From Mesorhizobium sp. (GTDB taxonomy: Bacteria > Pseudomonadota > Alphaproteobacteria > Rhizobiales > Rhizobiaceae), in the NCBI GenBank assembly GCA_004963905.1, contig SUGL01000017.1:62001-126000 (forward strand): a DNA stretch of 64,000 bases, in the 5' to 3' direction. Each line of letters opens with the position of its first letter. Within the stretch, counting starts at the first letter, position 1. The notes below the pieces were generated by a model. That model was not told where the DNA came from, made no database searches, and saw only the letters and a program-made list of their open reading frames with translations. A program made the position numbers and the translations under genes. Shown here piece by piece: positions 8,804 through 16,671 of the stretch.

Positions 8804-9805
8804 TCAAGCCGCCAAAAGTTGCTTGCGGTCGACGCGTTCCTGCTGCGGCGAGCGCGCGTAGAGCTCGCGGTAGCATTTGGAGAAGTGCGAGGCGGAGACG
8901 AATCCGCAGGCCACCGCCACTTCCACCACCGGCATCGACGACTGGATGAGCAGATGCCTGGCGCGGTCGAGCCGGATCTCGAGATAGTAACGGGCGGGCG
9001 AGCGGCCCATCTCGGTGCGGAACAGGCGCTCGATCTGCCGGCGGGACAGATCGACATGATCGGCGATCTCGATCAGCGACAGCGGCTCGGAAAGGTTCGC
9101 CTCCATCAGTTCGATGATGGTGAGCACCTTGGAATTCTGGACGCCGAGTCGGGCGCGCAGCGGCAGGCGCTGGCGGTCGGTCGGGCTGCGCACGCGGTCG
9201 GTCAGAACCTGCTCGCAGACGCGGTTGACGAGGCTCTCGTCGAAATCGTCGCCGATCAGCTTCAGCATCATGTCGAGCGCCGCGGTGCCGCCGGCACAGG
9301 TGTAGACGTTCTGATCGATCTCGAAGAGGTCGGCAAAGACATTGGCTTTCGGGAATGCTTCGGAGAAGCCCGGCAGGTTCTCCCAATGGATGGCGCAGCG
9401 CTTGTTTGACAACAGGCCCGCGGCTGCCAGGACATGCGCGCCGGTGCAAAGTCCGCCGACCGCGACGCCGCGGTTGTATTCCTCGCGCAGCCAGGCGAAG
9501 GCCGACTTGTTGTGGTAGCGCTCGACATTGATGCCGCTGCAGACGATCGCCATGTTCGGCCTGTCCGGCCCGGCCATCTTCTTGCGCTCTTCCTCTAGCG
9601 AGGTGTTGACGGCGCATTCGACGCCGTTCGAGGCGCGCACTGGTTTGCCGTCGATGCTGGCCAAACGCCAGCTATAGGCCTCGTAGCCGAGCATCCGGTT
9701 GGCCGAGCGCAGCGGGTCGAGCGCCGTCGCGAAGGCGATCATGGTGAAGTCGGGGATAAGGAAGAATACAAACGATCTCTTGATCGGGTGCTTTACGGCA
9801 TTCAC
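8804..9805 (-). CDS. GlxA/GbdR-type AraC-family transcriptional regulator
   Basis: The protein has an N-terminal DJ-1/PfpI-like domain (FFLIPDFTMIAFATALDPLR; elbow GGLCTGAHVLAAAGLL) and a C-terminal AraC HTH pair (SLIEIADHVDLSRRQIERLF; PVVEVAVACGFVSASHFSKCY). Relatives such as GbdR and CdhR control glycine betaine, dimethylglycine and carnitine use, fitting the neighbouring genes. I chose GTG at 9805 (333 residues): GAGG lies about 7 nt upstream, and an upstream ATG at 9883 would place a perfect inverted repeat (9838-9861) inside the gene. The effector is inferred from context only. Confidence 0.85.
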   Translation of the reverse strand: MNAVKHPIKRSFVFFLIPDFTMIAFATALDPLRSANRMLGYEAYSWRLASIDGKPVRASNGVECAVNTSLEEERKKMAGPDRPNMAIVCSGINVERYHNKSAFAWLREEYNRGVAVGGLCTGAHVLAAAGLLSNKRCAIHWENLPGFSEAFPKANVFADLFEIDQNVYTCAGGTAALDMMLKLIGDDFDESLVNRVCEQVLTDRVRSPTDRQRLPLRARLGVQNSKVLTIIELMEANLSEPLSLIEIADHVDLSRRQIERLFRTEMGRSPARYYLEIRLDRARHLLIQSSMPVVEVAVACGFVSASHFSKCYRELYARSPQQERVDRKQLLAA

Positions 9806-9837
9806 GGTAAACCTCACGCGGCCATGACGCGAACAGA

Positions 9838-9861
9838 ATGTCGCTAATAGCATAGCGACAT
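9838..9861 (-). promoter_or_regulatory. Inverted repeat ATGTCGCTA-N6-TAGCGACAT upstream of the GlxA-type regulator
   Basis: The two 9-bp arms are a perfect match and contain the same GTCGC half-site found upstream of three pathway genes. The repeat lies 32 nt before the GTG at 9805, a position suited to autorepression. Confidence 0.5.
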
Positions 9862-9910
9862 CAGGAAAAATCATTCTTGTCAATCGGGTAGGCGGCTAAG
9901 TGAAGATTAA

Positions 9911-9932
9911 ATTTGCGACACGGGTCGCAAAT
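9911..9932 (-). promoter_or_regulatory. Inverted repeat ATTTGCGAC-N4-GTCGCAAAT
   Basis: A second perfect 9-bp inverted repeat built on GTCGCAAA, 105 nt before the chosen start of the GlxA-type regulator. The half-site matches those at 234-241 and 23302-23309. Confidence 0.5.
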
Positions 9933-10000
9933 GGGCAATCGCCGATGGCGCGCGCCTTTGCGGCTACCACCTCAGATACCCAATGAAGGCGCCGTCAAAA

Positions 10001-10033
10001 TAAAAACGCCGCCTCGGCGAAGCCGGGCGGCGT
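10001..10033 (-). terminator. Terminator of the small 44-residue gene
   Basis: On the minus strand, ACGCCGCC and GGCGGCGT pair around an inner CGGC/GCCG helix, followed by a T-rich run (TTTTTA). It lies 50 bp downstream of the stop at 10083. Confidence 0.75.
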
Positions 10034-10082
10034 CGAATTCTAAACAGGACGACGGCATCAGGTGCCGTCGGCGACAGCTGTC

Positions 10083-10217
10083 TCAGGCAACGAAGCCGAG
10101 GCGGGCGGCAGCCATGGCGCCGGTCTGGCCGGGCATGGTCTTGGCGAGGCGCTGACGCTCGAGAGCGGTCGTCAGGTTCATTTCGCGGCGGGTGAACAGG
10201 CGGGCAAAGAGCTTCAT
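10083..10217 (-). CDS. Small protein, 44 residues, unknown function
   Basis: The predicted peptide begins MKLFARLFTRREMNLTTALE and ends GAMAAARLGFVA. GGAG lies six bases before the third of three consecutive ATG codons, which decides the start at 10217; a good terminator follows. The basic amphipathic beginning resembles other short rhizobial proteins, but no family is recognised. A proper ribosome-binding site and terminator make it more likely real than chance. Confidence 0.55.
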   Translation of the reverse strand: MKLFARLFTRREMNLTTALERQRLAKTMPGQTGAMAAARLGFVA

Positions 10218-10554
10218 CATCATCTCCATTTGGTTGCTCAGACGGGTCGCCTTCGCTTAATGGAGTGGGGCAGCTCGTTTTTGCTGCATGGGATATAGGC
10301 TTGCTTCAGGAAAAACTAAATCGCAAAAACGAAGCGCTTGATATGAAAAGCGACACGGATTGCGACATATTTGAGCAATATGCCCGAAATTTGCTATCAT
10401 TTACAACACGTTAAATGAAAAGCTGCCGTGCTATGCGAGTGGTTCATATGCGTCATGCGGCAGCCGCATGGCTGAAAAAACCGTTTGAGTGCAAATAAAA
10501 AGGCCTGCCGGTCTGACGCCACGGCAGGCCTTCAGCGTTTGATACACACTTAGC
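10218..10554. other. Intergenic stretch
   Basis: No convincing gene. It holds two GCGAC elements 12 bp apart (10350-10354 and 10362-10366), an AT-rich stretch likely carrying promoter elements for the small minus-strand gene, a 27-codon ORF (10415-10498, no ribosome-binding site, not called) and the terminator of the DUF1127 gene. Confidence 0.5.
10497..10532 (-). terminator. Terminator of DUF1127 gene 1
   Basis: On the minus strand, AAGGCCTGCCG and CGGCAGGCCTT pair perfectly with an 11-nt loop and are followed by TTTATTTG. It lies 22 bp downstream of the stop codon at 10555. Confidence 0.85.
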
Positions 10555-10740
10555 TTACTTGGCTCCGGCCCAGGTTCCGACGCCGAGGCGCACACCGGTC
10601 TTGGCATCGGCGGCTTCCGGCCAGCCAATATCCTTCTGCAGCTCGATCGGCAGCGAATGGATTGCGCGTTCGGTCTGGTAGCGGGCGCGGGCGGCGCTGA
10701 ATTCGGTCGCGAGCCGACCGATAGACGACAGGATAGACAT
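10555..10740 (-). CDS. DUF1127 protein 1
   Basis: This 61-residue protein carries the DUF1127 core (ERAIHSLPIELQKDIGWPE at about residues 24-42), a short Arg-rich helix followed by the L-x-D-I-G-W motif. Alphaproteobacterial DUF1127 proteins act in RNA turnover and in carbon, nitrogen and phosphate adaptation, but the role of this copy is unknown. It is divergent from a LysR gene. A second DUF1127 protein of identical length is at 13075-13260. Confidence 0.85.
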   Translation of the reverse strand: MSILSSIGRLATEFSAARARYQTERAIHSLPIELQKDIGWPEAADAKTGVRLGVGTWAGAK

Positions 10741-10910
10741 TTTCTTTCTCCTCTATGCGGGCAGGGAGGCGCCCGGCAAATGCGTTACGTCAGGTCTGTT
10801 TCAGCTTCATTTCATGTCGATTGCAGGTCTGTGTCGTGGTCGTCTGATGGCTGCTTTTGGCAGCATCCTGCATCGATCGAGTTGACTATGCGCCCGAAGT
10901 GATGTTCAAT

Positions 10911-10934
10911 CAAACGAAATGGGATGATCGTTTG
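10911..10934 (+). promoter_or_regulatory. Inverted repeat CAAACGA-N10-TCGTTTG upstream of the LysR gene
   Basis: A perfect 7-bp inverted repeat ends 27 nt before the LysR start codon, in the divergent intergenic region shared with DUF1127. Spacing fits a LysR-type dimer site, suggesting autoregulation or control of the divergent gene. Confidence 0.4.
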
Positions 10935-10961
10935 CATCAGAAAAATTGAAGGCAAGCCCTA

Positions 10962-11861
10962 ATGAACGCCCCGCTTAACCACCCCCTTCCACTGCTCGAC
11001 CTCGACGTGCTGCGCACTTTCGTGGCGATCGCCGAGACCGGTAGCTTCACCACCGCCGCCAATGCCGTGTTTCGCACCCCCTCGGCCGTCTCCATGCAGA
11101 TCAAGAAGCTGGAGGACATCCTCGGCCGTTCCGTCTTCGCGCGCGACGCGCGTTCAGTGACGTTGACCACCGATGGCGAGATGCTGCTCGGCTATGCCCG
11201 GCGGCTGCTGTCGATCAACCGCGAGGTGGTGTCGAAGTTCATCATTCCCGACATTGTCGGCGTCGTGCGGCTGGGTTCCCCCGATGATTATGGCGAGCGT
11301 ATCCTGCCGCACGTCCTGAAGCGCTTCGCGCAGTCGCATCCGTCGATCGCCGTCGATGTCACCATCGACCAGAGCATCAATCTGCGCCGCCGCATGGACG
11401 ATCGCGCGCTCGACCTCACGCTGCTCACCAATTCCTACAAGACCAGCGCGCTCGGCGCGGAGGTGCTGTTGACCGAGCCGATCGTCTGGGCCGGCGCCAA
11501 GGGCGGCTGCGCGCATCTGCGCGAACCGCTGCCGGTGTCGCTGTGGGAAGAAGGCTGCGCCTGGCGGGCTGGCGCCTTGGAAGCGCTCGGCCGCGAGGGC
11601 CGCAGCTACCGCGTCGCCTATATGAGCGCCCACACCGCCGGCCAGCGCGCGGCGATCATGGCGGATCTCGCCGTGGCGCCGCTGCCGAAGTCGTTCCTCG
11701 GCGACGATATGGTGGAGCTCGGCCAGAAGGACGGCATGCCCGATATCGGCACCTACAATCTCGCCATGGTGGTGGCGCCCGACGCCAGCGCGCCGGTGAA
11801 GGCCGTCGCCGATCACATCCGTGCGACGTTCGAGCTGTTCCGGGAAACCGGCAAGTTCTGA
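10962..11861 (+). CDS. LysR-family transcriptional regulator
   Basis: This 299-residue regulator has an N-terminal winged HTH (LDVLRTFVAIAETGSFTTAANAVFRTPSAVSMQIKKLE) and a substrate-binding domain starting near residue 90 (VRLGSPDDYGERILPHVLKRF). The SPDDYGE segment resembles LrhA/HexA-type regulators. Downstream genes face the other way, so the target is probably its own promoter, the divergent DUF1127 gene or a distant locus. Confidence 0.85.
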   Translation: MNAPLNHPLPLLDLDVLRTFVAIAETGSFTTAANAVFRTPSAVSMQIKKLEDILGRSVFARDARSVTLTTDGEMLLGYARRLLSINREVVSKFIIPDIVGVVRLGSPDDYGERILPHVLKRFAQSHPSIAVDVTIDQSINLRRRMDDRALDLTLLTNSYKTSALGAEVLLTEPIVWAGAKGGCAHLREPLPVSLWEEGCAWRAGALEALGREGRSYRVAYMSAHTAGQRAAIMADLAVAPLPKSFLGDDMVELGQKDGMPDIGTYNLAMVVAPDASAPVKAVADHIRATFELFRETGKF

Positions 11862-11863
11862 GG

Positions 11864-12829
11864 TTATTCGGCCGCCGGCGCGGTGCTGGCTGCGATCGTG
11901 GCTCTTGTCCTGCGCCGTGCGCTGAGGCGGCATGGCATCGGGTCGCTAATGAGGAAGTCGACGATGCTGTCGCGCGCGCGTCGCGCTTCCGGCATCTCGA
12001 TCAGCGGCCAGACATGGAACATGCCTTCCTCGTAGACAACGTCGACCTCGACGCCGGCAAGGCGTGCCCTTTCCGCGAAGATCAGATTGTCGGGGCTGAG
12101 CAGGTCGCGCGAGCCTGTGAGCAGCAGCGTCTTCGGCAGCACGGAGAGATCGCCGTAGAGCGGGCTGATGTGCCAGTCGGAGCGGTCGATGCCGGCGCTG
12201 TAGAGCCGGATCGCCTCGAGCCCGCCGGGAATACCGAGCCATGGATCGTTGCGTTCGGCCTCGAACACCTCCGGATTGGACAGCGACATGTCCAGGCCGG
12301 GCGAGATCAGCACATGGCGCGATGGTGCGGGAAGGCCTTTCTCTGCAATCATCATGGTAAGCACTACGGCCATGTTGCCGCCGGCGGAATCGCCCATGAA
12401 GACGATGTCCTCGGCGTCGGTTTCTTCGAGCATGCGACTATAGACGTCGCCGACCATCCCGAACATGTCGTGGAAATTGTGCTCCGGCGCGATCGGATAG
12501 ATCGGCACGGTGACGCCGAAGCCCAGGCGCTCCGCCATCTCGGCGATCAGCACCCAGTGATAGGACGTGATCTGAAAGACGAAGGCGCCGCCATGCAGAT
12601 AGAGGATGCGCCGATGCTCGCCGGCCCTCGGCGCTATCTCATAGACCGGGAAGCCATCGACGCTGGTCTCGGCGATATCCAGCCGCGCCTTCAGAAGGGC
12701 CGGCGGATGATAGTCTTCGGTCTTGCGGGCGTAGGCGATCCAGCGCTGCAGATTTTCGGGACTGGAAAAGGCCTTCTTGCGGCTGTGCCTGAGAATGAAC
12801 GAAACGACGTGGCTTTTCAAACTGGGCAT
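11864..12829 (-). CDS. Alpha/beta hydrolase, hormone-sensitive lipase (HSL/esterase IV) family
   Basis: This 321-residue protein has the oxyanion-hole motif YLHGGAF and nucleophile elbow GDSAGG. The acid lies in GSRDLLSPD and the catalytic His in EGMFHVWPL, so the Ser-Asp-His triad is complete. Family members hydrolyse short-chain esters or acyl substituents. A basic tail (RLSARRRTRATIAAST) extends beyond the fold. It converges on the LysR gene with only two bases between them. Confidence 0.85.
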   Translation of the reverse strand: MPSLKSHVVSFILRHSRKKAFSSPENLQRWIAYARKTEDYHPPALLKARLDIAETSVDGFPVYEIAPRAGEHRRILYLHGGAFVFQITSYHWVLIAEMAERLGFGVTVPIYPIAPEHNFHDMFGMVGDVYSRMLEETDAEDIVFMGDSAGGNMAVVLTMMIAEKGLPAPSRHVLISPGLDMSLSNPEVFEAERNDPWLGIPGGLEAIRLYSAGIDRSDWHISPLYGDLSVLPKTLLLTGSRDLLSPDNLIFAERARLAGVEVDVVYEEGMFHVWPLIEMPEARRARDSIVDFLISDPMPCRLSARRRTRATIAASTAPAAE

Positions 12830-13074
12830 ACGAATACACGGACTTCGGCAGAGCCGACTAAGAGAGTTCCCCGCTATTCGAAGATTGTATCTCGGTTAAA
12901 AATGTCAAGGTTCGTCGCGGGCACATCGGCGTGATGCGACCGCCCTGAATCCATGGCAGGCTTGTCACCGTCGCGCTGGCAGCAACGCGGCGCGCAGCCT
13001 GTTGTCGCCGGTCGCCGGGGCCGCTCGCCGGCCCCGGCGCTTGCCGAGCAGCTTGCATTTGTCGGCGAAGGTCA

Positions 13075-13260
13075 TCAGCGCGGCGTGCCCAGGAGCAGCT
13101 TGTGAAGAGCAGCCTGCGGGTCGCTCGGCGGCGAGGCCGGCCAGCCAATATCCTTCTGGACATGCACGGGCAGGTCGTTGAGCGCACGGATCGCCTTGTT
13201 CCGCGCATGGGCCTGCCGGATGGTTACGCCAAAACGGCTGAGGTTACCGAACATCGACAT
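13075..13260 (-). CDS. DUF1127 protein 2
   Basis: This 61-residue DUF1127 protein has the core NKAIRALNDLPVHVQKDIGWP. The start at 13260 is preceded by GGGAGAAG with good spacing; longer upstream readings lack such a site. It has the same length and motif as the protein at 10555-10740, suggesting old duplication. A GC-rich hairpin without a T-run lies downstream near 13013-13038. Confidence 0.8.
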   Translation of the reverse strand: MSMFGNLSRFGVTIRQAHARNKAIRALNDLPVHVQKDIGWPASPPSDPQAALHKLLLGTPR

Positions 13261-13348
13261 TTTCTTCTCCCTTGCGGAGCGGGGCCGAGGACCATCCATG
13301 GCCGCGCTCGATGGGGCCGTTAAATGTCGCACGCATGTATCGGATGGA

Positions 13349-13409
13349 TTTCGCGAAAACAGCGTTTCGGTTTCCGGATCGGCGGATCCGGAAACATTTG
13401 CATGCAAAT
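13349..13409. promoter_or_regulatory. Cluster of three palindromes between DUF1127 gene 2 and the corrinoid activator gene
   Basis: TTTCGCGAAA (13349-13358); an 11-bp perfect hairpin with arms GTTTCCGGATC/GATCCGGAAAC and loop GGCG (13370-13395); and the 14-bp palindrome ATTTGCATGCAAAT (13396-13409). It is downstream of the activator gene and upstream of the DUF1127 gene. It could serve as a transcription end, an operator or both; there is no T-run. Confidence 0.45.
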
Positions 13410-13441
13410 GAAATCGAAATGCGTCTCGGTGGGCAGCAGGC

Positions 13442-15511
13442 CTATTCGCGGCCGCGGCGTGCCGCGCGCTCCTCGCGTGAGCGCCGACGCGGGGTGGCAT
13501 CGCCGCCAGCACCATCCTCGCTCGTTGCCTTGCGCGGCGGCAGCTTCACCGCGGCCGCGAGCTTCGGGAACGGGTCGACCTTGTTCGGCAGCGCCATGGC
13601 GTAGACGAAGTGCTCCTGGAACTTCGGCTCCAGCGCGGTCTCGATCTTCTCGATGCTGCTCACCGTCTCCTCGATCTCGCGGCGGTAGCCGCGATTAAGC
13701 AGCGCCATGCGCGCGCCGGCACCGGCGGCGTTGCCGACAGCCTTGACCTTGTCGAGGTCGCAGTCGGGGATCAGCCCCAGCACCATGGCGTATTTCGGAT
13801 CGATGAAGGAGCCGAAGGCGCCGGCGAAATGGATGCTGTCGACGTGGTCGGTGTGCTGCTTTTCCATCAAAAGCTTGGTGCCGGCATAAAGAGCCGCCTT
13901 GGCAAGCTGGATGGCGCGCACGTCGTTCTGGGTGATGGTGATCTTCGGCTCGCCGTCCTTCAGCACGTAGGAGAAGGTACGGCCATTGGCGACGATACGC
14001 GGCGAGCGCATGCTGAGCGATCCATCGACGACGCCGTCCTCGGAAATGATGCCGGACAGATACATCTCCGCCACCACTTCGATGATTCCGGACCCGCAGA
14101 TGCCGGTCACGCCCGTCGCCTGCACGCTCTCGGCGAAGCCGGGCTGATCCGACCAGAGTTCCGAGCCGATGACGCGGTAGCGCGGCTCAAGCGTATCAGG
14201 ATCGATGCGCACGCGCTCGATGGCGCCGGGCGCGGCGCGCTGGCCGCCGGAGATCTCCGCGCCCTCGAAGGCCGGACCGGTGGGGGAGGAGGCCGCGACC
14301 ACGCGCGCCGAGTTGCCGAGCACGATCTCGGCATTGGTGCCGACGTCGACGATCAGCATCATCTCGTCCTGGCGATGCGGCCCTTCCGACAGCGTGACCG
14401 CAGCGGCGTCGGCGCCGACATGGCCGGCGATGCAAGGCAGCATATAGAGACGCGCGCCTTGGTTCAGCTTCAGGCCGAGGTCGGAGGCCTTGATGCGCAC
14501 GGCGCCAGAGACGGCGAGCGCAAACGGCGCGCCGCCGAGCTCGGTCGGGTCGATGCCGAGGAACAGGTGGTGCATGATCGGATTGCCGACGAAGACCGCG
14601 TCGAGGATGTCGTTGCGCTGGACGTTGCCTTCGGCGCAGACCTTGTCGACGAGGCCGGAGACGGCCTCGCGCACGGCGACCGTCATGCCCTCGCGGCCGT
14701 CGGGATTCATCATCACATAGGAAACGCGGCTCATCAGATCCTCGCCGAAGCGGATCTGCGGATTGGAGGTGCCGGATGAGGCAGCGACACGGCCCGACAG
14801 CAGCGATACCAGATGCATGGCAATCGTGGTCGAGCCGATATCGCAGGCAAGCCCGTAGGCCTCGTTCTTCAAGCCGGGCCACAGCGCGATAACGCGCGCG
14901 ATATCGCTGTCGGCATCCTTGTGGATGGCGGCGGTCGCGGTCCAGTTGCCCTTGCGCAGGATGCCCTGCACCTGCGGCAGCAGATAGAAGTCGAACTCGA
15001 GGTTCTTGAGACCCCAGTCCTTTATCAAGGCAGTCTTGAGCCGGTCGAGGTCGCCGAGCGGCTTGTGCATGTCGGGTTCTTCGATCTCGACATAGCACAT
15101 ACGGATCGCCGTATCGCGGGCGATGACCCTGGTATCGGCGTCCTTGCGGATGGTCTGCGCGTTGATGACCGTATCCTGCGGCACGTCGATGACGAGGTCG
15201 CCGAGGATCTGCGCCGAGCAGGAGAGGCGACGGCGCTCCGGCAGGCCGCGGACACGTTCGTAGCGCTCTTCCTTGGCGCCCTTGGACGAGATGTGATCGT
15301 TGGACGATATGATCTTGTGCTTGGCGAAATTGCCTTCCTGCACCTCGATCTGGCAGCGCCCGCAAGTGGCGCGGCCGCCACACACGCTCTCGACATAGAC
15401 GCCGAGCTGGCGCGCGGCATCGAGCACCGGCGTGCCAACAGGGAACCGCCCGCGCTTGCCTGACGGCATGAACAGCACGAGCGGATCGGTTATGTTCGGG
15501 GGAGGGTTCAT
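13442..15511 (-). CDS. Reductive activator of corrinoid proteins (2Fe-2S + ASKHA ATPase, RamA/RACo-like)
   Basis: This 689-residue protein begins with a plant-type 2Fe-2S ferredoxin domain (C44, C50, C53 in CGGRATCGRC, plus C98). A linker follows, then an ASKHA ATPase domain (DIGSTTIAMHLV near 220-231; DVGTNAEIVLG near 390; FAGAFGSFIDP near 595). Such proteins use ATP to return accidentally oxidised Co(II) corrinoid to Co(I), so an aerobe using corrinoid methyltransfer would need one. It ends with an Arg-rich tail (RRRSREERAARRGRE), a feature shared with other pathway proteins here. It lies 42 bp after the THF methyltransferase gene in one operon. Confidence 0.85.
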   Translation of the reverse strand: MNPPPNITDPLVLFMPSGKRGRFPVGTPVLDAARQLGVYVESVCGGRATCGRCQIEVQEGNFAKHKIISSNDHISSKGAKEERYERVRGLPERRRLSCSAQILGDLVIDVPQDTVINAQTIRKDADTRVIARDTAIRMCYVEIEEPDMHKPLGDLDRLKTALIKDWGLKNLEFDFYLLPQVQGILRKGNWTATAAIHKDADSDIARVIALWPGLKNEAYGLACDIGSTTIAMHLVSLLSGRVAASSGTSNPQIRFGEDLMSRVSYVMMNPDGREGMTVAVREAVSGLVDKVCAEGNVQRNDILDAVFVGNPIMHHLFLGIDPTELGGAPFALAVSGAVRIKASDLGLKLNQGARLYMLPCIAGHVGADAAAVTLSEGPHRQDEMMLIVDVGTNAEIVLGNSARVVAASSPTGPAFEGAEISGGQRAAPGAIERVRIDPDTLEPRYRVIGSELWSDQPGFAESVQATGVTGICGSGIIEVVAEMYLSGIISEDGVVDGSLSMRSPRIVANGRTFSYVLKDGEPKITITQNDVRAIQLAKAALYAGTKLLMEKQHTDHVDSIHFAGAFGSFIDPKYAMVLGLIPDCDLDKVKAVGNAAGAGARMALLNRGYRREIEETVSSIEKIETALEPKFQEHFVYAMALPNKVDPFPKLAAAVKLPPRKATSEDGAGGDATPRRRSREERAARRGRE

Positions 15512-15553
15512 ACGCGAATACCTCCCTCTGTCGAAAAAGTCACAATCTCTACC

Positions 15554-16528
15554 TTATGCCCTCGCCATGCGGGCTTCACGGCCGCCGCGGCGACGGCCGC
15601 CGGCAGCGGCGCCATCGCCGGGGGCGGTCACCGCCACCGGCGCGGCAACCGCATGACCGCCTTCGGCCGGTTTGTAGTCCTTGTAGGTGCGGATCCAATT
15701 GGTGCAGTTCTCGTCGGTACCGTTGAGAACGTTGGCGCCGCGCACGGCTTCCATTTCCTGCGGGCGGACCGGATTCATGATCGCCGACGTCATGCCGGCG
15801 CCGATCACCATCGGGATGAAGGCGGCGTTGATGCCGTGGCGATGCGGCAGGCCGAAGGAGATGTTGGAGAGGCCGCAGGTGGTGTTGACCTTCAGCTCCT
15901 CGCGAAGGCGCCGCAGCAGCGCGAACACCTGGCGGCCGGCATCGCCCAGCGCGCCGATCGGCATGACGAGCGGGTCGACGACGACGTCATGCGCGGGGAT
16001 GCCATGGTCAGCGCAGCGCTCGACGATCTTCTTGGCGACCGCGAAGCGGACATCCGGGTCCATCGAGATGCCGGTCTCGTCGTTGGAGATGGCGACGACC
16101 GGAACATTGTATTTCTTGATCAGCGGCAGGATGGCTTCGAGCTTTTCTTCCTCGCCGGTGACGGAGTTGACCAACGGACGCCCCTTGGCCACTTTGAGCG
16201 CAGCCTCGATCGCGGCGGTGACCGAAGAGTCGATGGACAGCGGCAGGTCGACGAGGTTCTGCACGATCTCCAGCGTCTGCACCAACAGCGCCGGCTCGGT
16301 CGCATTGGGGTCGACGGCGGTGACGCCGGCATTGACGTCGAGCATGGTGGCGCCGCAGGCGGCCTGCTCCAGCGCATCCTTGATGACGGTCTCGAAGTTG
16401 CCGGCCACCATCTCGGCGGCCAGCTTCTTGCGGCCGGTCGGGTTGATGCGCTCGCCGATCACGCAGAAGGGCTGATCGAAGCCGATGACGATTTCTCGGG
16501 TGGCCGAGGCGACGATGGTGCGGGTCAT
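15554..16528 (-). CDS. Methyltetrahydrofolate:corrinoid methyltransferase (pterin-binding, MeTr/MtgA-like)
   Basis: This 324-residue TIM-barrel protein of the pterin-binding family contains CVIGERINPTGRKKL, MLDVNAG, LPLSIDSS, NSVTGE, TTCGLSNISFGLP and DPLVMPIG, all typical of MeTr-type enzymes. It should move a methyl group between the corrinoid protein and tetrahydrofolate; with MttB in the same genome the likely flux is corrinoid to THF. Residues after about 285 form a Gly/Ala/Arg-rich tail (AAAGGRRRGGREARMARA) absent from the fold. A strong palindrome lies 16 nt upstream of the ATG. It precedes the activator gene. Confidence 0.85.
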   Translation of the reverse strand: MTRTIVASATREIVIGFDQPFCVIGERINPTGRKKLAAEMVAGNFETVIKDALEQAACGATMLDVNAGVTAVDPNATEPALLVQTLEIVQNLVDLPLSIDSSVTAAIEAALKVAKGRPLVNSVTGEEEKLEAILPLIKKYNVPVVAISNDETGISMDPDVRFAVAKKIVERCADHGIPAHDVVVDPLVMPIGALGDAGRQVFALLRRLREELKVNTTCGLSNISFGLPHRHGINAAFIPMVIGAGMTSAIMNPVRPQEMEAVRGANVLNGTDENCTNWIRTYKDYKPAEGGHAVAAPVAVTAPGDGAAAGGRRRGGREARMARA

Positions 16529-16544
16529 GCGATCTCTCCGTCGG

Positions 16545-16566
16545 GATATAAAGAGTTCTTTATATC
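16545..16566 (-). promoter_or_regulatory. Palindromic operator GATATAAAGA/TCTTTATATC (copy 1)
   Basis: Perfect 10-bp arms with a 2-nt spacer sit 16 nt upstream of the methyltransferase ATG. The palindrome is flanked by GATAAC on one side (minus-strand reading), as is the copy upstream of bmt. Position over the likely promoter or leader suggests repression. ArsR-family methionine regulators such as SahR use AT-rich palindromes of this kind; identification of the regulator is inference. Confidence 0.6.
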
Positions 16567-16623
16567 GTTATCTGATTTTGTTCAAGGCGAATGGTGCCAG
16601 CCGCGCTCTTGGACTCTAAGTTC

Positions 16624-16671
16624 ATGTATGTCGTGCCCCAAAACCGGTTTCCACTTTTGGGCGACATACAT
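16624..16671. repeat. Palindromic intergenic repeat, CATGTC/GACATG family (copy 2)
   Basis: Arms ATGTATGTCG and CGACATACAT enclose an inner CCCAAAA/TTTTGGG helix. The element begins at the MetF stop codon and would fold in the transcript between the MetF and methyltransferase genes. It is related to the element at 6318-6362. Confidence 0.6.

Noticed and set aside
9806..9883. N-terminal extension of the GlxA-type regulator from the ATG at 9883
   Set aside because: The added 26 residues do not resemble the family start, the upstream region contains a perfect inverted repeat, and a better ribosome-binding site precedes GTG 9805.
10415..10498. 27-codon ORF ending at the DUF1127 terminator
   Set aside because: No ribosome-binding site and no recognisable sequence; it overlaps a terminator of the opposite strand.
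13013..13038. GC-rich hairpin after DUF1127 gene 2 as a terminator
   Set aside because: The stem is strong but no T-run follows on the minus strand; not called.
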